Source: Propionispira arboris (GTDB taxonomy: Bacteria; Bacillota; Negativicutes; Selenomonadales; Selenomonadaceae). From it: 64,000 nucleotides of DNA. Made by a program: the position numbers and the translations under genes. Each line of letters begins with the position of its first letter. Position 1 is the stretch's first letter. Positions 1-9,903 of this stretch are shown here, one piece after another. The notes below the pieces were generated by a model. It was given only the letters and a program-made list of their open reading frames with translations, did not search any database and had not been told where the DNA came from. Where the stretch lies: contig NZ_FNZK01000006.1 of NCBI RefSeq assembly GCF_900109225.1, positions 62,001 to 126,000 on the forward strand. The letters are read 5' to 3'.

Positions 1-1693
1 TATACACCGATACATCCAAAGCCTTGCCTTTAGTGCCATTTGCCGGGTTCATTACATCTCCCCATTGGGCTTCGGTTATTGCATTTATCACGGCCATTGT
101 CATTCCAGACGTTGCAATGTTTGTCTTATCTATGGTGTGCCAAGCGTTTGCTGAAAAAGCTGACCAAGTTAATCTACCGTCGAAACTTACCAATATTCTA
201 AGGCTCTTGCCAGTTGCCACTAAATTTTGTATGGACAAAATGTTTTTGAGATTTATATTGGTGAAATCGGTAGTGGTTATTACAGCATGATCTCCGTAAT
301 TCGGAACCATTGCACAAGGTGGTGTGCCGACGTTCAATATCTTTGGAGGACACCAGAACTCACCATCAAAACCGCCGTCATAGTCTCGAAACAACCTTTC
401 TGCAGTTGTCCGGCGGGCTTCTTCCTTAAATACTTCGAAGTCCAAGTACTCAAGACAGCCATTGGAATGCTTGATATTAAGCCAGCACTTGTTGACACCC
501 TTAAGCCACTGACCGGACGACAAATTAATGTCAATGGCAGTTATGTCCAATTCCCCCGCTGAATAATCAACTGCTATCGTTCCGTTTATAAGCAATTGAT
601 AAGAACCTCTAAAGTCTGTTCTCCCATAGGTTTTGGCGTGGACATTAACAATTGCAGCCCGGTATTGATGCGTCGCTGTTACCAGCAAAGTATAATGATT
701 GGACGCATAAGAATTTTCTTCTAATACTTTTAGATCTATCCCCATGAAATTTCTCAACAATCGGGGAACTGAGTCAGATTCTCTGGTGTCTTCCAAGAAG
801 CCAAGATACTTATCAACTTTTATTGAGCCAGGTTGGTCTTCAACGAAAACACCGGGAGCATCATGCACATTTGTCTTGCCAAGCTCCTCTTTCTCGAAAG
901 CCATCCCAATCAAGCTTATTGTTGATCTCTTGCCGAATTCTTGAGTTGCCTCCATGCCAATACAGCCGGAACCACCGTATAATCCCGCTTTGTTGCAAAT
1001 TTCATAAGAAAATTTGTTATTTGGAGTTTGAAAGGCTTTATTTGCTTCTATGAGAAAAGCTTTATTGCTCTTCGGCAATACTACGGAGAATTTGTTTTCT
1101 TCTGCATTTGCTACAGCTAAATTAGCTTTGTTTGGTAAATATGACTTAATTTCTTCGGAAGCCTTCCCCAAATGGGAAGATGGAATCAATATATCTGATT
1201 CCATCGGAATTATTTCGTTTCCTCCAAAATTATGTGGTTCTGATACTCCCCACGAGAGATTGGAGATATTTGGCCAACCATCCAACACCCCAGACAAAAC
1301 ATACAATCTATATCCTAAATATGCAGTATTAATTTCAAGGTGCATTTCCATCTCGAAATTTGTGTCCTTTACCCCATTGGCGTTAGTTATATTACTTTGG
1401 ATGTCTATCCAAGAACTCCCATCCCAAGCCTGTACTTTAAAACTAGCAAAACTTCTATAAATCATGGTCATATAATTAACCAAAATAGGGGAGGAATATA
1501 TAATGGAGACCCAACGATTCCCCCCCGCTCCTCCAAAACTTAGTCCAGCCCCACGGTTGGAATCAAAAGCCATGTACGGCATTGATTTGGCATCATAATA
1601 AGAACTGGCTGCGATAGTGAAGGAATAGGTAATTCCCTTGAAAACCAGGCTTCCTGCGGCAGCAGTTGCAACATTTGGTATAAATGATATCAT
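1..1693 (-). CDS. Tail fibre-like protein, C-terminus outside the window
   Basis: Read leftward from an ATG at 1693, the frame is open for 564 codons to the window edge, so this is a 5' partial gene. The start is set by AAGGAGG six bases upstream. Residues about 20-130, with ASSYYDAKSMPYMAFD and later WDGSSWIDIQ, resemble a discoidin or galactose-binding jelly-roll domain, a module phage fibres use to bind surface sugars. The rest is beta-rich and aromatic with no catalytic motif that I can see. It is the last of the tail-tip genes in view and follows the 290-residue gene by 11 bp, so it is probably co-transcribed. A role in receptor contact is inferred from position and domain type. Confidence 0.7.
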   Translation of the reverse strand, partial: MISFIPNVATAAAGSLVFKGITYSFTIAASSYYDAKSMPYMAFDSNRGAGLSFGGAGGNRWVSIIYSSPILVNYMTMIYRSFASFKVQAWDGSSWIDIQSNITNANGVKDTNFEMEMHLEINTAYLGYRLYVLSGVLDGWPNISNLSWGVSEPHNFGGNEIIPMESDILIPSSHLGKASEEIKSYLPNKANLAVANAEENKFSVVLPKSNKAFLIEANKAFQTPNNKFSYEICNKAGLYGGSGCIGMEATQEFGKRSTISLIGMAFEKEELGKTNVHDAPGVFVEDQPGSIKVDKYLGFLEDTRESDSVPRLLRNFMGIDLKVLEENSYASNHYTLLVTATHQYRAAIVNVHAKTYGRTDFRGSYQLLINGTIAVDYSAGELDITAIDINLSSGQWLKGVNKCWLNIKHSNGCLEYLDFEVFKEEARRTTAERLFRDYDGGFDGEFWCPPKILNVGTPPCAMVPNYGDHAVITTTDFTNINLKNILSIQNLVATGKSLRILVSFDGRLTWSAFSANAWHTIDKTNIATSGMTMAVINAITEAQWGDVMNPANGTKGKALDVSVY

Positions 1694-1704
1694 GATTTAC
1701 CTCC

Positions 1705-2577
1705 TTAGTTTATGCGAATTAACAAGGCTCTGCTAGGGAAAGCGGTTGAAACCTGAACCATGGTGATTACCACGTAATATACTTCAGTTCCTATTGTAAT
1801 GGTGTCCCCGGTCGATAAATTGGTTCCTGAGTAGAAAGCACATTTGACTCCGTCTAGTTTGCCTCTAAAGCCTTCCGCTACGCTACCATAATATATAGAA
1901 GAAACCGAAAATTTATTCGCTGCATTTGGATCACCTGGTGGAAGTAAAGCATATGAATTTAAATTATAAGGTGCTGTTACCGCTGCAACAGTATCGGAAG
2001 AATTACAAATGGATAGAAGTGATGCACCTGCCGGATTTTGTGCCGAAGCTGCTACAAGGACGCCTCTAGATGCAGAATCTGCCACGAATAAAGAATCCGG
2101 TTCACCCATATAAATGACCATTGGTCCAAGACCTGATGGATTCGGATATTCAATTTCCAAAATAAGTTTTGAAGCGTCTGCATAAATTTTATAATTTACG
2201 ACCGTATCTTTACCTAACGCTGTGCCAACCGCTGCAACTGGTGCAATATACAAATTACTCCAAGCTAAGGTCGGTCTTCCAAACACACCGGCAACACCTG
2301 TTGCACCTGGTACATACGTATCTTGTAATCTGTAAGACATTGCACAAAAATCCGTGGTAACAATTGAATTGGTTGCTGCAGCGCTGGTATCTCTAATATT
2401 TAACAATAAGTTTTTGTCTCCGGTGTTGCCCGCCGATTTAAAAACTTTAAAGTCTGCACTAGCCAGAGATGCTATATCTGTCCACCCTGCTGCTGTTAAT
2501 TGATCACATATCAACTGGTAGATAGCTGATTTAGCACAACTCCCTGAAGTGAATACATAATTTGTTGGAACTGCCAT
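1705..2577 (-). CDS. Tail-tip structural protein of the repeated beta-rich family
   Basis: This 290-residue protein has no signal peptide and no enzymatic motif. It begins with a short helical part (YQLICDQLTAAGWTDI) and continues as alternating beta segments. Its C-terminal pattern G-K-LDGVKCAFY ... GDTITIGTEVYYVV matches the C-terminus of the 13539-12598 protein (GQFDGVYFIG ... KDTLIHEGKPYKVF). A similar layout is seen in the 10989-9904 and 12586-10997 proteins. I infer a virion component of the tail tip or its fibres. It lies 20 bp downstream of the fibre gene at 3743-2598, in the same transcription direction. The exact role is unknown. Confidence 0.65.
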   Translation of the reverse strand: MAVPTNYVFTSGSCAKSAIYQLICDQLTAAGWTDIASLASADFKVFKSAGNTGDKNLLLNIRDTSAAATNSIVTTDFCAMSYRLQDTYVPGATGVAGVFGRPTLAWSNLYIAPVAAVGTALGKDTVVNYKIYADASKLILEIEYPNPSGLGPMVIYMGEPDSLFVADSASRGVLVAASAQNPAGASLLSICNSSDTVAAVTAPYNLNSYALLPPGDPNAANKFSVSSIYYGSVAEGFRGKLDGVKCAFYSGTNLSTGDTITIGTEVYYVVITMVQVSTAFPSRALLIRIN

Positions 2578-2597
2578 TATAAAATCCCCCTAATTTT

Positions 2598-3743
2598 TTA
2601 ATTATTTTTTATCGTTACATGAAAAACAATGCCGGTATCATCCCCGGCTGTAGCTGCCCTAATCACATCCCCGGCCTTAATAGAATTGTTCTGCGTAAGT
2701 CCCGTGAATTCTTGATAAGCTGTATTTGCCGGAAACGTTAAAATACTGCCGCCAGCAAGAGTCCACTTATCTGCCTTTGCTGCATAGTCCGCTTTCGCTT
2801 GCACTTCTATATTGAATTGTAAAGCTGTCGCCTGCGGCTCTGAACAAACAACTGCAATATTTTGTATGGTTCCATTCCATGGATACATTAATTCGTTATC
2901 CCCGCCTACAAAAACCACGTTTCTTATGTCTTCATAGACAGGATTTCCCTTGTACTGTAACGCACCATTTTTCTCTGACAGCTCTGTCAAAACAACTGGA
3001 ATATCTTGCAGGTTCATCCAATTCAGTACAATGTCCATACTTTCTTTTTCGGCTCTTTTAATCCAAACAGAATTTGCCGCATCATACATGTATTCAGCCC
3101 ATCCAGATTTAACAGTAGGATCAGCCGTAGCGTTTAAAACATGGACCTGCAATCCATCGTAAAGTAAAGATCCTGTTATAGCATCGCGATCAACGATGGT
3201 ATTTAGAACCCGCATTTCTTTAACATTGGGCGGTAGTTGTGACATTGGTATATAGCCACTGTTGTTTAGCTCAGGATAACCGCCTGCTTTTCCTTTGTTT
3301 TGAGGTGTTTCTTTGGAGTCGAGCACCGATTGCAAATCTGTAATGGCTGCAATCGTATGCTGATCCGGTAAATTACGCCCCTGCAGGTCTTGATGCTTTA
3401 TAACCGTTGCCCCGCCAAACAGTTTCAAAATCCAAGTGCAAGTTCCATCTGTGGCAACATCACCTTCACCATAGCCACTTGGTTCGCTTGTTCCTGAAGT
3501 CCCTGGCGTTTTGCACATAAAAAATCCCCAACTAGGACAAGTTGAGGATCGAACGACGTCTTGTTTTTTATAATCTTTATTTGGCTGCCACATATCAAAA
3601 TGAGCTTTTGTATCTGCATGCGTTTTTGGTAAAACGGCTGCATCGATTTTTTGAAAGGTTGCATTTATTTTTTCTTTCATTACAAGATCTGATTTTAAAA
3701 TCAAAGGTAAGCCTAATTCTTTTGTTGTGCTCTCTTCAGCCAT
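2598..3743 (-). CDS. Tail fibre protein with carbohydrate-binding-like N-terminal module
   Basis: A 381-residue protein. Residues about 50-110 (WQPNKDYKKQDVV, then WGFFMCK and GTCTWILK) resemble the WQxNTxYxxGDxV beta module common in tail fibres and carbohydrate-binding modules. The segment HQDLQGRNLPDQH followed by AITDLQSVLDSK is a frequent fibre shaft motif, and LNNSGYIPMSQLP is another typical fibre linker. The C-terminal 100 residues (YPWNGTIQNIAVV onward) look like a beta-sandwich head domain. It follows the tail-tip hub gene by 12 bp, the usual place for host-recognition proteins. The receptor cannot be told from the sequence. Confidence 0.8.
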   Translation of the reverse strand: MAEESTTKELGLPLILKSDLVMKEKINATFQKIDAAVLPKTHADTKAHFDMWQPNKDYKKQDVVRSSTCPSWGFFMCKTPGTSGTSEPSGYGEGDVATDGTCTWILKLFGGATVIKHQDLQGRNLPDQHTIAAITDLQSVLDSKETPQNKGKAGGYPELNNSGYIPMSQLPPNVKEMRVLNTIVDRDAITGSLLYDGLQVHVLNATADPTVKSGWAEYMYDAANSVWIKRAEKESMDIVLNWMNLQDIPVVLTELSEKNGALQYKGNPVYEDIRNVVFVGGDNELMYPWNGTIQNIAVVCSEPQATALQFNIEVQAKADYAAKADKWTLAGGSILTFPANTAYQEFTGLTQNNSIKAGDVIRAATAGDDTGIVFHVTIKNN

Positions 3744-3755
3744 CGTGTATCCTCC

Positions 3756-6700
3756 TTAATTAAAGTCAACAAATTCTGTACCATTCCACTGTATATATTT
3801 TTCTACAGTTTCCCCGACTTCTTTAAATTTCGTTTTCAAAACAAACCCTATGTCTAACGTAACCACATCATATTCCGTTTCATTTTTAATCAGCAGAGCT
3901 TGACCGTTCGGAATCAGGTATGTGCCATCATAGCACAAAACCGTATTGGCTCCAGCCTGTATTGCGGGCATTCCAAGCAGAATCACCGGAAGACTTGCAT
4001 AGGATATTTTCTGTACATCAGAGGACGCATTTGGCGGCACAATGATTTCTGTTGAATCAGCCCAAGCCGTAATAAACTGCATTGCCGTCAGCGCATCGGC
4101 AGTCCCTTGCACCATCGTTGGTGTAATCCAATGGAACGTTCTTTTTTGCGCCTGATATGACAATAGATCATTGCGCTTTGCATAAATCTCGATGGTAGTT
4201 TCTCCTTGAATTTGCGCCAGAGTGCCACCATCCATTGCCCGCTGTGCCCAAGAATACGGTAATTCCAGCTGTGTGCCTGGCAGCGTATATTCTTTTATGA
4301 GCGTACTATCCGCATATATATTGACCTTATATTCCAGTCCATCGGGTATAGAAAAATCGGCATTCGTCCAGTATGCTTTTTCATCAGCCTGACTTACACA
4401 GCCAAAACTCAACTGCTTGTTGCGTGTCACCCATTTGATACCGAAATTGCCGGCAATATCATCTGCATGCACCTGATCTGAAAGTAAATGCCCACTGATA
4501 CGAATTCGGCCCGGTGGAGAAGGTCGTTCAGCGCGGCGCACCGTTGTAAGATTCTTAACTTTACTTGCGTCAAAGTCTTCTTTCTTATCAACCGTATTCG
4601 CCGTAATATTATAACTTTCAGCCACAACGTTTCCTTCGCTGCAAACCGGACCACCCGTCGTAACATTGGCACAATGCCCGGATTCAATAAAATAGAGAAT
4701 TTCTCCATTTCCATGGTTCACCGGAACTGTATCATATACGCCACGGATCAGACCTTCAAGTTGCCAATGTCCATTTGGCATCTCGGTAAGATTACTCCAT
4801 GCCATAATTTCCGTACCGATCAAAACAAGTTTTCCGCCACGTCTTGCGGATATAATATCTGTGGAGGAATCAGCACTTGTATTGAAACGCAAATCTTCAA
4901 TTCCTCCCAAATCAACGATTTCAATACCGATTAAATCTTCGGCATTACTAAATTCAGCATAGTCATACACCAATCGCCCTGCAGCAGTCCATTTGCTCAT
5001 GGTATTGGTTGTTTCAAAGGCTGCTCCCATACGCTTTCGCCAGACTGTCCAAGACTGCATTTTTAAATCGGGTTTTACGGCAAGCGCAAAGACATAGGTA
5101 TCTTTAATTTGCCGAATTTCATAGGGCAATTCGAAATACTGAAAGAGCTGAACCCCCGTTGGATAAAGTGGTTCTGGTTTCCAATCAGACGAATCGGAAT
5201 AGTTAAAATCTGTTTTGGCCAGACTGAAAATATCTTCCATTGCTTCTATTTTGACGATTCCTTCTGTAAACTTTCCCGAATTCGTATTTGTAATGCGAAG
5301 CAGCATGTTTTTGATCCCATATGCCGGAAAATCCAATCGACACACATCTCCAATTCGAAGTTTATAGAGCATTCGATTGCCTTCAATGGATACAGTCGCT
5401 AAAGGATAGCCCTGCTGCATAAGCTCTCGTTTTGCAGCCCATAAAGCATTTTCGGCTTTTGTGAAATATGGATAGGAATATGTTTTTGTTGTCAAAATAC
5501 CATTATTTATCTCAACATTAGCCGGATCCGTATCGGACAAGGAACCTGTTTCATATAAAGAAGCTCGATCGGTGTACGTAGCCGATATTTCTGATATCGT
5601 TTCGCGCCAATCCAATCGGGAAAAGGAAATGGTTGAAATATTGCTTTCATTTAGCAAAAAGATACCATCTGGATCTGTAAAATCGGTATCATTTCGAATG
5701 AGTTTATATTTTAATTTTCCTGTCTTAGGCTCGATATATTTCACAGCATTAATATGTTCACAAATAGAGGATAACAAACTGCCGGCCGTAAGTTTACTAT
5801 TTAAATTTGTGGTAATCCCTATCTTTTCTGTTTTTAACGTTTCACCAATTTCTTTCAGTGATGCCAAATCTAACAGTTCCTCTGATTCTGCCAAGCCCCA
5901 ATTTTTATTGACATGTGTTTCATAAAAAAATTCTGCTGGATTTGCATCTTCGTCAATCCCGCCTAACCCCAAAGCATCCGGTATATTTTCAATGTCATAC
6001 CACATCGTCGGTACCGTTGCCTGTTTACCAACATAAGCCGTCGGAACTACAACCGATATAAACGGTCGATAAGCCGGTGTAAGCCCGCGCAGTTCTTCCT
6101 GCACCGTATCGGCTTGCATTTGATTGGACATCCATGGATCGGGTTTTTGATTTGTGCCACCCAAATACACATGTATTTCACCAACAAAGCCGCCTTCCTC
6201 GTCCGGGCCGCCAAATAATTGGTCATTATCGATTTTTATAATAAACGGTGCTCCATTTTGCTCACGAGCACTAATACTACCTTCCCAAGCAAGCTTTTCA
6301 TTCATATATATTTTTTTGAGCTTTGCATTCGGACTGGACCAACAAAGAATTTGTTGATACCCCAGATAATATTTAAAGCCTTTTTGAATGGTTGTTTTAA
6401 GATTCCGTCCATTGATGAGCCAGGATAGCAGCCACATGAAAAGTGAATTAATCAAAGGACCTACCGCCATATCTTTACCTAGAATTTCTACATGAGCATA
6501 GCCTCCTTCACCACCAGTAACTGTCCCGCCGCCTTTTCCTTTTGTTGTTGCCGGCGATGCAATATATTGTGCTATCAAAGTAAAAACTAACGGCCATGCA
6601 TTAAAATTTGCATGAGCCGCATAGGTTTCTGTATAAATTTCAGATTTAAAATCACCATAATAACTTGTAATCGGAGATTTTACCAGGCCCGTTCCTATAA

Positions 6701-6845
6701 CAGCCGGAATCACATCACCTAATTTTGTTGCAGTTACATTGAGTGTACTTGGTGAACTGGAATCACTATTTGAATTTGAACTTTTATTGACCAGCTGTGA
6801 CAAGAACGTTGTAATGCCCCAGCCTACATATGGATCTAATGACAT
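3756..6845 (-). CDS. Tail-tip / central fibre protein (phage tail protein, TipJ-like)
   Basis: A 1029-residue protein, the usual size for tail-tip attachment proteins. The N-terminal region holds a small hydrophobic stretch (INSLFMWLLSWLI, about residues 140-152). Residues about 330-600 (AGSLLSSICEHINAVKYIE, then KLRIGDVCRLDFPAYGI and MLLRITN) correspond to the hub fold of the putative phage tail protein family (Phage-tail_3). The C-terminal third (ATVWRKR-like segments, GLEYKVNIYADS, WIQWNGTEFVDFN) is beta-rich, fibronectin-like. The gene is directly downstream of the DUF2163 protein, the order seen in GTA-like siphovirus tails. It likely forms the distal tail hub that carries the fibres. 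An ATG at 6845 is preceded by AGGTGATG. Confidence 0.8.
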   Translation of the reverse strand: MSLDPYVGWGITTFLSQLVNKSSNSNSDSSSPSTLNVTATKLGDVIPAVIGTGLVKSPITSYYGDFKSEIYTETYAAHANFNAWPLVFTLIAQYIASPATTKGKGGGTVTGGEGGYAHVEILGKDMAVGPLINSLFMWLLSWLINGRNLKTTIQKGFKYYLGYQQILCWSSPNAKLKKIYMNEKLAWEGSISAREQNGAPFIIKIDNDQLFGGPDEEGGFVGEIHVYLGGTNQKPDPWMSNQMQADTVQEELRGLTPAYRPFISVVVPTAYVGKQATVPTMWYDIENIPDALGLGGIDEDANPAEFFYETHVNKNWGLAESEELLDLASLKEIGETLKTEKIGITTNLNSKLTAGSLLSSICEHINAVKYIEPKTGKLKYKLIRNDTDFTDPDGIFLLNESNISTISFSRLDWRETISEISATYTDRASLYETGSLSDTDPANVEINNGILTTKTYSYPYFTKAENALWAAKRELMQQGYPLATVSIEGNRMLYKLRIGDVCRLDFPAYGIKNMLLRITNTNSGKFTEGIVKIEAMEDIFSLAKTDFNYSDSSDWKPEPLYPTGVQLFQYFELPYEIRQIKDTYVFALAVKPDLKMQSWTVWRKRMGAAFETTNTMSKWTAAGRLVYDYAEFSNAEDLIGIEIVDLGGIEDLRFNTSADSSTDIISARRGGKLVLIGTEIMAWSNLTEMPNGHWQLEGLIRGVYDTVPVNHGNGEILYFIESGHCANVTTGGPVCSEGNVVAESYNITANTVDKKEDFDASKVKNLTTVRRAERPSPPGRIRISGHLLSDQVHADDIAGNFGIKWVTRNKQLSFGCVSQADEKAYWTNADFSIPDGLEYKVNIYADSTLIKEYTLPGTQLELPYSWAQRAMDGGTLAQIQGETTIEIYAKRNDLLSYQAQKRTFHWITPTMVQGTADALTAMQFITAWADSTEIIVPPNASSDVQKISYASLPVILLGMPAIQAGANTVLCYDGTYLIPNGQALLIKNETEYDVVTLDIGFVLKTKFKEVGETVEKYIQWNGTEFVDFN

Positions 6846-6855
6846 CTCATCACCT

Positions 6856-7758
6856 CTATAGTTTTATTGTTCCCACAAACCCTTTTGAATCTCGATTTAC
6901 CACCTGTGAATCAACCCAGTAGATTCCTTTACCAACTGGATTTTTTTCGCTGTCCGTTGGTTTGATATACGGAAACCCCGTAAAATTATCGGTATTTTTA
7001 AATCGCTTTGCACAAATTGAAAATAGATGTGAGCATCCCGGTGTAACGATCGCATCATTATATGGATTTCTTAAAAATGGATACCGAATGGTGATTACTT
7101 CCCCTTTGTGGGACTCGATCATTCTGACCTGATTGTCATAATAAAAGCGACCTCCCACAAAATATCCATCTTCAAAGTTTGTAAACTGCGCGGAATAGAT
7201 TGTAAGCTCACTGACTTTATCAACGAAAATTTTAACCTGCCAGTCTTCTTTTCGTAATTGGCAGTTTTGATCAAAGATCGAATTGCTGCAAGAATATCGA
7301 TATGTACCGTTTGGTAATTCTTTTTCAAGCCAATTTTCTAGTTTTGCTGTCAGTGTGCATTTTGATTCTTCAAAATTCGCCTGACTGATTTTTCCATAAA
7401 AAACAACATCGTATTTATCAACATTGGCGGCATGGAGACGATAGATTTTAACAACAACCGTTTTTTCCGGTGGCGCACCTTGGAACAGCTTTGCAACCGG
7501 ATGATCTTTCCAAACCGTAATTTCCATATTCGTCGCGGAGGATCCACTCGTATTTGGGGTAATTTCTGCACGTTCGATATAATCTGCAAAATAGGTTTCC
7601 GTACGAACACCTGCAGTGGTCGGAATGGTAATGCTAACATCTTCGAAATTCGAAGTATACAAATAACTGATATCGTTTTGCGTAAAAGCATACAGTTCAA
7701 TCGGCTCACCGTCTTCAATGGATTGTTCATAGAGCGTAATATTGCTGTCATCTTTCAT
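6856..7758 (-). CDS. DUF2163 / BR0599-type tail-tip hub protein with four-cysteine motif
   Basis: A 300-residue protein of the DUF2163 plus Phage_BR0599 family, which forms part of the tail-tip hub in gene-transfer-agent-like siphoviruses. The C-terminal half carries the family pattern with two cysteine pairs, C157-C166 and C242-C249, followed by NFTGFPYIKP. The 9-residue and 7-residue spacings match the layout of the iron-sulfur-binding C-terminal part of lambda tail-tip protein L as I remember it, so a metal cluster is likely. The start overlaps the stop of the upstream gene, suggesting translational coupling. Family assignment is firm; cluster binding is inferred. Confidence 0.85.
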   Translation of the reverse strand: MKDDSNITLYEQSIEDGEPIELYAFTQNDISYLYTSNFEDVSITIPTTAGVRTETYFADYIERAEITPNTSGSSATNMEITVWKDHPVAKLFQGAPPEKTVVVKIYRLHAANVDKYDVVFYGKISQANFEESKCTLTAKLENWLEKELPNGTYRYSCSNSIFDQNCQLRKEDWQVKIFVDKVSELTIYSAQFTNFEDGYFVGGRFYYDNQVRMIESHKGEVITIRYPFLRNPYNDAIVTPGCSHLFSICAKRFKNTDNFTGFPYIKPTDSEKNPVGKGIYWVDSQVVNRDSKGFVGTIKL

Positions 7759-8970
7759 TTACTCGGTCACCTCCGCAAATTCCAAATTCATATTTGCGAT
7801 TCCCGTTGTTTGATAATTTGTTGTTAGCGTATCGCTGTTATGCCGATATAAGCACAAGAATGATATCATCCTTATTTGTGTTCTGTTTAAAGCTCTTTGA
7901 ATCGGCATTTCCAAATATATTTTTGCATAAGTTTGGCTATCATCAAGGCTAAAGCCAGCTATTTTCAAAATAGCAATGGTTCCATCTCTGAAAAACACAA
8001 TCAGAGTCTTTCGTCTTTTATTGCTGGCATAATATTTCCAATATAAACTAAAACGAGCCAGTAAAATACTGCCCGATACCACATCCGCCACAAGCTCTAC
8101 ATCATTCACCCAAGTGGGAGCATAAAACGATTTAAGCCGACCTTTGCACCGATAAAAGAAGCGCTGTAAAAACTGTATTTCTTCCCGGGCAATTGCCGTG
8201 TATTCTATCGATCGAATCTCGGTTGTTTCTTTTGATTTTAGATCATAGCGAATTGGACCGGATTGATTGTCGAGTCGATTGGCATTTCGGCGGTAACTAC
8301 TGCCGATGTCGTCATTCCACGTTGGCGGCATCATAAAGAGTTCGCGTCCCACATATTCGCCTGGTGCATTTTTAGATTCGGCAAACGATATTCTTGGGTA
8401 TTGATACGCGTCAATCGCATCAGGCAATTTGATCTGCAGCCCACGATTTATAAATTCAACATTAATTGTCATTGTCGTTACATTCGATGTTTCATTCGTA
8501 TATTTATCTTCTTGCTGTAAAATCCCCCAAAAGACCGGCACAACAACCGTCTTGCGCGGTAAAAAATCATGGGTGACTTGTTTTGCTAAGTGCAATACAC
8601 CATCTGCTGTTGTATTTATAATAGAAAAATATTCCCCACCGTCTTGATCGTTCGACCAAAGCATTGTGCCTGTACAACCCCTATAATTCCACATATCATC
8701 TTTTGTCACTTCCACAATAGTTTGCTCGGCATAGATTTTTTTACGCAGCCGACTATTTGCATGCCAGAGCGGAAATTGCAAGGTTTGTGTTTGTGTGCTG
8801 CAGGTTAATGCCCGTAAATACTGACTTTGCTTACTCTCTAATCCGATATATTCATACCCGACGTAACGTCGCGGATTGCCCCGAAGAGCAGAGCGTTGTT
8901 CGGTATTATCCCAAGCGGTTAAAATTTGGGTTAGATATTCAATTCGTTCTGTTATTGTTTCTTCACTCAA
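7759..8970 (-). CDS. Tail assembly protein of the distal tail module
   Basis: A 403-residue protein that starts with TTG at 8970, supported by GGTGG about nine bases upstream. Its N-terminus (WDNTEQRSALRGNPRRYVGY) is a pattern found in tail proteins that sit next to DUF2163 genes, and the middle segment FFYRCKGRLKSFYAPTW resembles the distal tail region where a platform domain is built. No enzyme motif, signal peptide or membrane segment is present. It overlaps the next gene by its stop codon and lies between an uncharacterised structural protein and the hub, so a role in connecting tail tube to hub is plausible. Confidence 0.65.
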   Translation of the reverse strand: MSEETITERIEYLTQILTAWDNTEQRSALRGNPRRYVGYEYIGLESKQSQYLRALTCSTQTQTLQFPLWHANSRLRKKIYAEQTIVEVTKDDMWNYRGCTGTMLWSNDQDGGEYFSIINTTADGVLHLAKQVTHDFLPRKTVVVPVFWGILQQEDKYTNETSNVTTMTINVEFINRGLQIKLPDAIDAYQYPRISFAESKNAPGEYVGRELFMMPPTWNDDIGSSYRRNANRLDNQSGPIRYDLKSKETTEIRSIEYTAIAREEIQFLQRFFYRCKGRLKSFYAPTWVNDVELVADVVSGSILLARFSLYWKYYASNKRRKTLIVFFRDGTIAILKIAGFSLDDSQTYAKIYLEMPIQRALNRTQIRMISFLCLYRHNSDTLTTNYQTTGIANMNLEFAEVTE

Positions 8971-8976
8971 TAAAAC

Positions 8977-9891
8977 TCACCACCTTGGCGACAAATCAAA
9001 GATTCGTTCAACCGATTCTGTAATACTACCACTGCCAAGCCATTTCCATAGAGACCATAACATCCATGGTTCGTAAACAGGTTTACTCATATTCATAATG
9101 GACGCAAAAAATGCAACCATCATAAATTCTCCTAAAACGAGATCGATGGCTGCATTTCTTTGTTTCGTTGCCAATGAGAAAATACTATCGGGTCCTTTTA
9201 TTGCCATTGCCGTATAATCACCCGTTGCATTTCGCATTGGTGTTTTCGACCGCAAATCATGGATTCCAATCGCCTCTTGCAAAGATTGTGTCACTGTATT
9301 TTTTAAATTTACGGATTCGGATTCACTCCGCACAATCCGATCACAACGATTATGCAATGTTTCATTAAAATATTGATCCACATAGGCTAATTTATAACCC
9401 TGTGAAATTGACATGTCATCCTTGGGATTCGTTGGATCATAATCACTGCCCCGCCTTTTAATCCAAGCAATCAAAAATGCATCATCGATAAACTTTGCTG
9501 AAAAATAGATTTTAAACTGATGCGAACTTAAAATCTCCCATACAATCCCCATATCAGACAACGTATGAATCTTTTCTTCTACTACATTACCCTTATCATC
9601 CGTCACGGTAAAGATGCCGCCAACTGCATCATAATAATACGTCCAGCCTGCATTAAGTTGCGGATATTTTACAATGGTACTGTTGCCATGAACGATCCCG
9701 ATTGATTCAAATTCGGTCCATGTCATTTCATCCCCATAATACTCTGCGTGATAGTTAACACCAATTTGTCCTAATGCTTTCATCCGGATTCGATCAATAC
9801 CGCGAGGACAACGATTTAAACTTGAGGATACGTTTGGTAGATATCCGCCCGATAACATATCGAGCATAGCGCTGCCTCTTTCCGTAGACAT
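8977..9891 (-). CDS. Uncharacterised tail-tip module protein
   Basis: I do not recognise a family. The 304-residue product has a mixed alpha/beta composition and a C-terminal hydrophobic, tryptophan-rich part (FMMVAFFASIMNMSK, then PWMLWSLWKWLGSG, about residues 255-290) that may be membrane-interacting or may pack against the tail. The start ATG at 9891 is preceded by AAAGGAGTGAGG. It lies 6 bp upstream of the TTG-started tail assembly gene and 12 bp downstream of a beta-rich structural gene, so it is part of the late tail operon. A structural role is inferred from position alone. Confidence 0.55.
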   Translation of the reverse strand: MSTERGSAMLDMLSGGYLPNVSSSLNRCPRGIDRIRMKALGQIGVNYHAEYYGDEMTWTEFESIGIVHGNSTIVKYPQLNAGWTYYYDAVGGIFTVTDDKGNVVEEKIHTLSDMGIVWEILSSHQFKIYFSAKFIDDAFLIAWIKRRGSDYDPTNPKDDMSISQGYKLAYVDQYFNETLHNRCDRIVRSESESVNLKNTVTQSLQEAIGIHDLRSKTPMRNATGDYTAMAIKGPDSIFSLATKQRNAAIDLVLGEFMMVAFFASIMNMSKPVYEPWMLWSLWKWLGSGSITESVERIFDLSPRW

Positions 9892-9903
9892 TGCCTCACT
9901 CCT

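Noticed and set aside
4488-4934. Open frame of 148 codons on the plus strand
   Set aside because: It is antisense to the conserved tail-tip gene, has an odd Arg/Asn/His-rich composition and no ribosome site.
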